A DNA stretch of 5,836 nt from QHWK01 sp035315685. Its GTDB lineage: Bacteria; Acidobacteriota; Vicinamibacteria; Vicinamibacterales; CAVVIG01. Position numbers and translations under genes: made by a program. Below are positions 1-5,836 of the stretch, piece by piece. The notes beneath the pieces are model-generated. The model saw only the letters and a list, made by a program, of their open reading frames with translations, was not told where the DNA came from and did not search any database. The number at the start of each line of letters is the position of its first letter. The stretch's first letter is position 1. The DNA is taken from positions 1-5,836 of the forward strand of contig DATFXR010000032.1 of NCBI GenBank assembly GCA_035315685.1. The letters are read 5' to 3'.

Positions 1-1
1 C

Positions 2-2113
<2,112 letters not shown>

Positions 2114-2118
2114 CCGAC

Positions 2119-2133
2119 CGTCAGTGACTGACG
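2119..2133 (+). repeat. Inverted repeat CGTCAG-TGA-CTGACG at the start of the small gene
   Basis: A 6-bp perfect inverted repeat with a 3-base centre spans the proposed GTG start (2124-2126) of the 72-residue protein. Its left arm belongs to a 10-base direct repeat, CGTCAGTGAC, at 2105-2114 and 2119-2128. The first copy covers the efflux stop codon. No Shine-Dalgarno sequence is visible before the GTG. The repeat might be a small translational hairpin or a chance duplication. Confidence 0.35.
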
Positions 2134-2342
2134 TGATCCGCGTGTGGCGCGTTCGCAAGAACCACACCTGGATCGACGCGCGGCTCCTCGACGCCGCCCA
2201 CACTGGCGGCGTCGAGCTGCAGTTCTTCTACGACAACACGCTCGTGCTCGCGCGCCACTGTCCGACGCGCGAGGAAGCGCTCGCGACGGCCGAGACCTAC
2301 CTGAGAAATCTCGAACGGGCAGGCTGGAATACGCACTGGTGA
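2124..2342 (+). CDS. Small conserved-looking protein of unknown function (72 residues)
   Basis: The frame runs from GTG 2124 to TGA 2340-2342, 10 bases after the efflux frame ends, on the same strand, so it is probably co-transcribed. The product is soluble, with no signal peptide or membrane helix. It has an aromatic-rich first half (VIRVWRVRKNHTWIDARL), a likely beta strand ELQFFYDNTLVLAR, then a helix PTREEALATAETYLRNLE and the ending RAGWNTHW. This reads as a compact alpha/beta fold with real protein composition, unlike the Arg/Ala-rich translations of the other frames here. I recall similar short proteins ending in ERAGW..HW from Acidobacteriota, but cannot name a family or function. A second GTG at 2133 (start V-I-R-V-W) is an equally possible start. 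Neither has a clear ribosome binding site. Confidence 0.65.
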   Translation: MTDVIRVWRVRKNHTWIDARLLDAAHTGGVELQFFYDNTLVLARHCPTREEALATAETYLRNLERAGWNTHW

Positions 2343-2358
2343 ACCTGTGTCGGGGCGG

Positions 2359-2418
2359 GGGGCTGGGGGCTGGGGACTGGAAGCTGGCAGCTGGGAGCTG
2401 GGGGCTGGGGGCTGGGGC
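2359..2418 (+). repeat. G-rich heptamer tandem array, consensus GGRRCTG, eight units
   Basis: Eight consecutive 7-base units end in CTG: GGGGCTG twice, GGGACTG, GAAGCTG, GCAGCTG, GGAGCTG and GGGGCTG twice, followed by a partial GGGGC. The array begins 17 bases after the stop of the small gene. The units resemble the heptamer short tandem repeats (CCCCAGT/CCCCAAT type) described in cyanobacteria. Runs of four or more G separated by two bases give the + strand, and any read-through RNA, G-quadruplex potential. Confidence 0.85.
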
Positions 2419-2426
2419 GAAGGCAT

Positions 2427-2451
2427 TAGCCGAGCGTCACCGGCTCGGCTA
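2427..2451 (+). terminator. 9-bp hairpin downstream of the efflux/small-gene unit, possible terminator
   Basis: TAGCCGAGC (2427-2435) and GCTCGGCTA (2443-2451) are perfect inverted copies around a 7-base loop. The hairpin lies 85 bases after the small gene's stop. There is no U-tract after it (next bases TCCCTCAG), so it is not a classical intrinsic terminator. It may act as an RNA 3'-end stabiliser or assist termination. Confidence 0.45.
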
Positions 2452-2490
2452 TCCCTCAGTCCTCAGCGCTACAGCACGTTTCATTTGTAT

Positions 2491-2544
2491 GTAGTGTTCC
2501 GCCTTCAGGCGGACCTGAGAAGTCCGGCTAAAGCCGGACACTAC
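2491..2544. repeat. 54-base palindromic interspersed-repeat-like element that can form a three-way junction
   Basis: The outer arms GTAGTGT (2491-2497) and ACACTAC (2538-2544) are perfect inverted copies. Between them are two hairpins: TCCGCC/GGCGGA (2498-2503 with 2508-2513, loop TTCA) and CCGGC/GCCGG (2524-2528 with 2533-2537, loop TAAA). The second can extend to 7 bp, but only by taking two bases from the outer stem. An 8-10 base spacer separates the hairpins. The same layout forms on either strand. It looks like a REP/MITE-type intergenic repeat. From memory, closely similar sequences recur between genes in Acidobacteriota genomes, where they are often mistranslated as VVSGFSRT-type peptides. 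No coding role is apparent. Confidence 0.7.
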
Positions 2545-2582
2545 GTGATACAGGAAAACGAGAAACGCGCTCACGGAGGGCT

Positions 2583-2627
2583 CCCAGTCCCCAGTCGCCA
2601 GTCCCCAGTCGCCAGTCCCCAGTCCCC
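2583..2627 (-). repeat. C-rich heptamer tandem array, six units (GACTGGS on the minus strand)
   Basis: Six consecutive units CCCAGTC or GCCAGTC run from 2583 to 2624 (order C, C, G, C, G, C at the first base), followed by a partial CCC. Read on the minus strand they are GACTGGG/GACTGGC, close relatives of the GGGACTG unit in the upstream array, so the two arrays face each other across the palindromic element. The array ends 3 bases before the TAAAAT box of the synthetase gene. Confidence 0.85.
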
Positions 2628-2630
2628 TCG

Positions 2631-2636
2631 TAAAAT
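2631..2636 (+). promoter_or_regulatory. TAAAAT, candidate -10 box for a leaderless synthetase transcript
   Basis: TAAAAT stands alone in an otherwise GC-rich stretch, 6 bases before the GTG at 2643. That is the spacing expected if transcription starts at the start codon itself. No Shine-Dalgarno sequence precedes the GTG, which fits a leaderless message. No -35 consensus is visible: that place (around 2608-2613) lies inside the heptamer array. The call rests on position and base composition only. Confidence 0.4.
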
Positions 2637-2642
2637 CGCCAC

Positions 2643-4199
2643 GTGGCGGATACGCTCGGTACCCGGTTCCTCTCACAAGCCAAGCGACGCTGGTCGGCCT
2701 TGTGCATCGCCGATTCGACCGGCCGCGAGCTGAGCTGCGGGCGCACCCTGGCGGGGGCGCTGATTCTCGCGCGCGCGATCAAACGGCTTGCCCCGCAGGA
2801 TCGCAACATCGGTCTGCTGCTGCCGGCCTCGGTCGGCGGAGCGCTCGCGAACATCGCCGCCACATTCGCCGGCATGGTACCCGTCAACCTGAACTTCACC
2901 GCCGGCCACGACGCCATGGCTGCGGCGATCGAACGCACCGGGATCGCGACGATCCTGACCTCGCGCGCGTTCGTCGCCAAAGCCGGCATCGAGACGCTGC
3001 CCGGGATGATTTACGTCGAGGATCTGCTCGCCGCAACCAGCACGGCTTCGCGCGCGGCGATGCTGGCGGCCGCCCGCGTGCTGCCGGCCGCGGCGCTCGC
3101 CCGCCTCTTCCTCGCGCCGACCGCGACCGACGCCCTCGCGACGATCATCTTCTCGAGCGGCAGCACCGGCACGCCGAAGGGCGTGCTGCTGACGCATCGC
3201 AACCTGCTCGCGAACATCGACGCCGCGAACCAGGTGTTTCAGCTGCAGCCGAACGACGTGATGCTCGGCGTCCTGCCCTTCTTCCACTCGTTCGGGTTCA
3301 CCGCGACGCTGTGGCTGCCGCTCTGCATCGGCTGCGCCGCGGCTTATCATCCGAACCCGACCGACGCGAAGACGATCGGCGAGCTGGCGGGCCGATATCG
3401 CGCGACGATCCTGGTCAGCACACCGACGTTCGCTGCCGCCTACGTCCGGAAGATTCAACCCGAACAGTTCGCCCACCTGCGGCTCGCGATCGTCGGCGCC
3501 GAGCGGCTGCGCGACCCGATCGCGACGGCATTCAGGGAGAAGTTCGGGGTCGATCTGCTCGAGGGCTACGGCTGCACCGAGATGGCGCCGGTCGTCGCGG
3601 TCAACGCGGACGACCCGTCGCGACGCGGCAGCCGCAGCGGCTCCGTCGGCCGGCCACTGCCGGGCATCGACGCCATGGTCGTCGACATCGACACCGGCGC
3701 CGGACCGCTGGTCGGCCGGGAAGGGCTGCTGCTCGTGCGCGGACCAAGCCAGATGATCGGCTATCTCGGCGAGCCGGAGCTGACCCGGGCGGCGATCCGC
3801 GACGGATGGTACGTGACCGGCGACATCGCCGTGCTGGACGGGGACGGCTTCATTCACATCACCGATCGCCTGTCGCGCTTCAGCAAGATCGCCGGCGAGA
3901 TGGTGCCGCACATGAAGGTCGAAGAGGAGTTGCAGGCGCTGCTTCACGAGCCGCACAGCGCGGTGGTCACCGCCGTGCCGGACGACGCGAAGGGCGAACG
4001 GCTGATTGCGTTCCACACCGATCCCGATCTGTCCGCGCAGGAGATCTGGGAACAGCTCGGCGACTCCTCGCTGCCGAAGCTTTGGATCCCCAAGCGCGAG
4101 GACATCCGGTTCGTCGAGTCGATCCCGACGCTCGGCACCGGCAAGCTCGATTTACGCGCCGTCCGCGCGCTCGCCGCCGCGTCACCCCAAAGCAGCTAG
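2643..4199 (+). CDS. AMP-forming acyl-ACP/acyl-CoA synthetase, like the C-terminal half of Aas
   Basis: A 518-residue ANL-superfamily adenylating enzyme, full length for the domain. It should activate a fatty acid with ATP to acyl-AMP, then pass it to ACP or CoA. Visible motifs are IIFSSGSTGTPKG (residues 168-180, ATP loop), LPFFHSFGF (211-219), LEGYGCTEMAP (306-316, adenine/acyl region), GWYVTGDI (388-395, with the ribose-binding Asp), RLSRFSKIAGEMV (409-421, hinge) and GTGKLDLR (498-505, catalytic Lys501). LNFTAG (83-88), ILTSRAF and SKIAGEMV resemble E. coli Aas, the lysophospholipid acyltransferase/acyl-ACP synthetase. Unlike Aas there is no PlsC acyltransferase domain in front: the frame has a stop (TAA 2631-2633) just upstream, so GTG 2643 is the earliest start. 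No membrane helix is obvious. It may recycle fatty acids into phospholipid. Its exact acceptor (ACP or CoA) and chain length cannot be read from sequence. No same-strand partner gene lies within 290 bases. Confidence 0.9.
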   Translation: MADTLGTRFLSQAKRRWSALCIADSTGRELSCGRTLAGALILARAIKRLAPQDRNIGLLLPASVGGALANIAATFAGMVPVNLNFTAGHDAMAAAIERTGIATILTSRAFVAKAGIETLPGMIYVEDLLAATSTASRAAMLAAARVLPAAALARLFLAPTATDALATIIFSSGSTGTPKGVLLTHRNLLANIDAANQVFQLQPNDVMLGVLPFFHSFGFTATLWLPLCIGCAAAYHPNPTDAKTIGELAGRYRATILVSTPTFAAAYVRKIQPEQFAHLRLAIVGAERLRDPIATAFREKFGVDLLEGYGCTEMAPVVAVNADDPSRRGSRSGSVGRPLPGIDAMVVDIDTGAGPLVGREGLLLVRGPSQMIGYLGEPELTRAAIRDGWYVTGDIAVLDGDGFIHITDRLSRFSKIAGEMVPHMKVEEELQALLHEPHSAVVTAVPDDAKGERLIAFHTDPDLSAQEIWEQLGDSSLPKLWIPKREDIRFVESIPTLGTGKLDLRAVRALAAASPQSS

Positions 4200-4228
4200 C
4201 ATGGCGGGCTGCACGACCGGCTGGGACG

Positions 4229-4273
4229 CCACGAAGGCACGAAGCGAGTTATTTCGCGGAGAGTTGTTCCGCG
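4229..4273. repeat. Short degenerate repeats: CACGAAG pair and GAGTTRTTYCGCG pair
   Basis: CACGAAG occurs at 4230-4236 and 4238-4244 (8-base period). It is followed by GAGTTATTTCGCG (4246-4258) and GAGTTGTTCCGCG (4261-4273), an imperfect 15-base tandem duplication. The CCACGAAGGCACGAAG string resembles intergenic repeats I have seen in many environmental bacterial genomes. There is no gene here: the 39-codon frame beginning at ATG 4201 is Arg/Ala-rich without protein-like features. Confidence 0.45.
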
Positions 4274-4287
4274 CGCGGTCCGCGCGC
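4271..4287. terminator. GC-only hairpin between convergent genes, possible bidirectional terminator
   Basis: GCGCGCG (4271-4277) pairs with CGCGCGC (4281-4287) around a 3-base GTC loop, 71 bases after the synthetase stop and 86 bases beyond the membrane-gene stop. It is strong but has no U-tract on either strand. A weaker CCCG/CGGG hairpin follows at 4301-4312. Confidence 0.35.
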
Positions 4288-4330
4288 TCGCGCTGCGTCG
4301 CCCGAAAGCGGGTAGCATGAGGGTTGTCGA

Positions 4331-4351
4331 TCGATCGATGGTTTCGATCGA
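4331..4351. terminator. TCGATCGA hairpin near the 3' end of the minus-strand operon
   Basis: TCGATCGA at 4331-4338 and again at 4344-4351 forms an 8-bp stem with loop TGGTT. An extra TCGA unit at 4327-4330 makes the left side a 12-base self-palindrome. It lies 21 bases past the membrane-gene stop, so it could help end that transcript. No T-tract follows. Alternatively it is simple-sequence expansion of TCGA. Confidence 0.35.
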
Positions 4352-4372
4352 GATGACCAGCGGCAGCGATCA

Positions 4373-5041
4373 TCAACCCATCATGCGCACGAGGAGGCGC
4401 TGCCATGAGGGTGCGAGCAGCGCCTTGAGCACGACGTCCGCGACGAGCCCCGCGCACGACCAGATCGCCAGCCGGCGCGCGGCGGACCAGTCGACCGGAA
4501 AGTGGAAGACGCGTGAGAGGAGCGGCGCCGACAGCACGACGCCGAGCACGACGAAGCTGATCACGCGAATCACCGCCCACGGATGCCAGCCGGCGAGCAT
4601 GATCGCGACCGGATGCCGGCTCACGCCGGCGAGCGTCCCCACGTAGTGGCCCATGTAGTTCATCAGCGCCGCTCCCATCGGCATCGCGAGCACGCCGCCG
4701 CTCGCCAGCGCGAGCGCCGTGAACAGCCCCGCATGCCCGGCCTGCTGCGGGATGAACAGCGACGGGGTGCTCTCGGCGCCGCGCCCCGTGATCACCCACG
4801 TGAACATCTCGCGGCGGTAGTCGCCGCTGCGCAGGAACAGCTCCTCGGTCTGAGCCGGGTAGATGTAGGACAGCAGCGTGGCCGCCACACCCATCGTCAG
4901 CGCCCAGAGCAGCATCCGGCCGACGGCGAGCTTCAGGTCGCCGCGCCGCAGCGCCGCGACCATGAACGGGAAGCTGGCGATCGTATTGAGGATCGGGACG
5001 AGCGTCGGCATGCCGATCGCCCACCCGATCCCGTAGGACAC
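4373..5041 (-). CDS. Multi-pass integral membrane protein of unknown function
   Basis: The frame ends at TGA (4375-4373). It stays open up to 5194, but the part above 5062 lies inside the kinase gene and is not protein-like. I therefore place the start at GTG 5041 (222 residues, 20 bases after the kinase stop). ATG 5011 (212 residues) is a good alternative, with GGGTGG about 10 bases before it. Neither start is decisive, because a hydrophobic stretch (VVIVF) also precedes the GTG. About five hydrophobic segments are visible at residues 3-31, 38-61, 104-127, 145-175 and 191-210 (GTG numbering). A polar loop at 62-100 contains FTWVITGRGAESTPSLFIPQQAG. Histidines and an Asn sit in or beside the membrane segments: H103, N128 and H132 (NYMGHYVG), H143, H153 (AGWHPW). 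I do not recognise the family. Close spacing suggests co-transcription with the upstream kinase gene. Confidence 0.7.
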   Translation of the reverse strand: MSYGIGWAIGMPTLVPILNTIASFPFMVAALRRGDLKLAVGRMLLWALTMGVAATLLSYIYPAQTEELFLRSGDYRREMFTWVITGRGAESTPSLFIPQQAGHAGLFTALALASGGVLAMPMGAALMNYMGHYVGTLAGVSRHPVAIMLAGWHPWAVIRVISFVVLGVVLSAPLLSRVFHFPVDWSAARRLAIWSCAGLVADVVLKALLAPSWQRLLVRMMG

Positions 5042-5061
5042 GGTCGTGCAGAAGACGATGA

Positions 5062-5836
5062 CTACGCCGGAATTGTCAGGAATCCGAAGTGCTCCTGGTA
5101 GCGCCGCTTGAATTCGTCCCAGGTGTACGAATGACTCAGGCCGCCAAGATGCTCGAGCGCGTAGGTGGCCGCGACGCTGCCGATCTTCGCGCACGCGTCG
5201 TACGGCAGTCCGAGCGCAATTCCCTTCATCAGCCCGCCGCGGAATGCGTCGCCGACGCCGGTGGGATCAACGATCCGGTGCGGCGCGACGGCCGGCACGT
5301 CGACGTTCCGGTCACGCGTGATCACCGTCGAGCCGCGCTCCCCCTTCGTGACGATCAGCGCCTCGGCCAGCGTCAGGATGTCCTGTTCGCTCAGCCCGGT
5401 CTTCTGGCGCAGCAGCTCGAGCTCGTAGTCGTTGACGATCACGATCGCCGCACCGGTCACGCCCTGGCGCAGATCATCGCCCGGCATCCGCGCGCACTGC
5501 TGGCCCGGATCGAAGATGAAGCGGATGCCCAGCGTCCGGCACTCCTCGGCGTACTGCACCATCGCGCCGGGATCGTTGGGCGCGATGATCGCGAGGCCGC
5601 AGTTGCGAACCGTGCGGAACGACAGCTGGCCGGCGTCGGCCATCGCGCCGGTATAGAACGATGCAATCTGATTGTTGTCCTCGTCGGTGCTGCACAAGAA
5701 CGACGCGCAGAACTTGCCGTCGATCTGCTTGACCTGCGAGGTGTCGATGCCGGCGGCGTGCAGCCACTGGCGGTACTCGCCGAAGTCCTCGCCCGCGGTC
5801 GCCATCAGCAGCGGCCGCTCGCCGAGCAGCGCGAGC
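5062..5836 (-). CDS. PfkB-family sugar/nucleoside kinase, adenosine kinase-like (5' partial)
   Basis: The reading frame enters from the right edge and ends at TAG (5064-5062), showing 257 residues of a family usually 300-330 long, so about 50-60 N-terminal residues are missing. Visible residues begin LALLGERPLLMATAGEDFGEYRQWL, which is typical sequence following the N-terminal GGxxxN region. The Met at 5805 is therefore internal, not a start. Further family marks are NDYELELLRQKTG, VTKGERGSTV (the KGxxG turn), and the C-terminal PfkB signature DPTGVGDAFRGG, whose Asp (GVGD) is the expected catalytic base. The product is cytoplasmic and should transfer the ATP gamma-phosphate to a sugar or nucleoside hydroxyl. 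The subgroup looks nearest to bacterial adenosine kinase-like/ribokinase group A proteins, but the substrate-binding N-terminus is off the window, so substrate remains open. Its only visible neighbour on the strand is the membrane protein downstream. Confidence 0.9.
   Translation of the reverse strand, partial: LALLGERPLLMATAGEDFGEYRQWLHAAGIDTSQVKQIDGKFCASFLCSTDEDNNQIASFYTGAMADAGQLSFRTVRNCGLAIIAPNDPGAMVQYAEECRTLGIRFIFDPGQQCARMPGDDLRQGVTGAAIVIVNDYELELLRQKTGLSEQDILTLAEALIVTKGERGSTVITRDRNVDVPAVAPHRIVDPTGVGDAFRGGLMKGIALGLPYDACAKIGSVAATYALEHLGGLSHSYTWDEFKRRYQEHFGFLTIPA

Noticed and set aside
2359..2627. Possible CRISPR array
   Set aside because: The repeats are contiguous 7-base units without unique spacers, and no cas gene is present.
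2121..2733. Several open frames translating the repeat island (Pro/Gln/Ser or Gly/Trp/Leu periodic peptides)
   Set aside because: The periodicity comes from the 7-base repeats and the palindrome being translated; no start signals or protein-like composition.
2673..4016. A 447-codon minus-strand open frame opposite the synthetase gene
   Set aside because: Its translation is Arg/Asp/Gly/Ala-rich with no motif or hydrophobic pattern, as expected from the antisense of a GC-rich gene; the plus-strand frame carries all ANL-superfamily motifs.
2702..4315. A 537-codon plus-strand frame overlapping the synthetase in another phase
   Set aside because: It is almost entirely Arg/Ala/Asp/His/Gly low-complexity translation, a frame shadow; the real gene is in the phase starting at 2643.
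4201..4320. 39-codon frame starting at ATG 4201 just after the synthetase stop
   Set aside because: Arg/Ala-rich and composed of the short repeats and GC hairpin; no protein-like features or ribosome binding site.
4182..5024. A 280-codon minus-strand frame over the membrane gene
   Set aside because: Arg/Ala-rich shadow; the 4373-5041 phase encodes coherent hydrophobic segments instead.
5803..5805. ATG (minus strand) at 5805 as the kinase start
   Set aside because: The frame continues upstream to the edge as LALLGERPLL, which is normal internal PfkB sequence, so the Met is internal.

Overview
The window is GC-rich, densely coding DNA from a Gram-negative bacterium: it encodes a tripartite-efflux outer-membrane factor. 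Three things suggest an uncultured Acidobacteriota of the Vicinamibacteria type: protein style, GTG starts, and the intergenic heptamer arrays and GTAGTGT...ACACTAC palindrome. That placement comes from memory and is not proven by this sequence. No phage, transposase, CRISPR array, tRNA or rRNA was found, so this looks like ordinary chromosome with a repeat-rich intergenic island.

Layout. (1) Positions 2-2113 (+) are one uninterrupted reading frame, open at the left edge. It begins inside the last membrane helices of an RND (HAE1-type) efflux permease and continues without a stop into a complete TolC-like outer-membrane factor. An internal signal-peptide-like segment lies at the joint. (2) Positions 2124-2342 (+) encode a 72-residue conserved-looking small protein of unknown function, 10 bases after the efflux stop. 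(3) Positions 2343-2642 are a 300-base gene-free island. In order it holds a G-rich heptamer array, a 9-bp hairpin, a 54-base palindromic element that can fold as a three-way junction, a C-rich heptamer array in the opposite sense, and a TAAAAT box just before the next start. (4) Positions 2643-4199 (+) encode a stand-alone acyl-ACP/acyl-CoA synthetase resembling the C-terminal half of E. coli Aas. (5) Positions 4200-4372 are a convergent intergenic spacer with hairpins and short repeats. (6) Positions 4373-5041 (-) encode a multi-pass membrane protein of unknown function. (7) Positions 5062-5836 (-) encode a PfkB-family (adenosine kinase-like) sugar/nucleoside kinase, cut by the right edge. 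The last two genes probably form one minus-strand operon.

How they work together. The RND-OMF frame would supply two of the three parts of an envelope efflux pump; a periplasmic adaptor would be expected upstream, outside the window. The synthetase probably activates fatty acids for phospholipid recycling. The kinase and membrane protein are linked only by position. No whole new system is evident. The items most worth a second look are the permease-channel fusion with its internal export signal and the composite repeat island, whose right array directly abuts a possible leaderless promoter.
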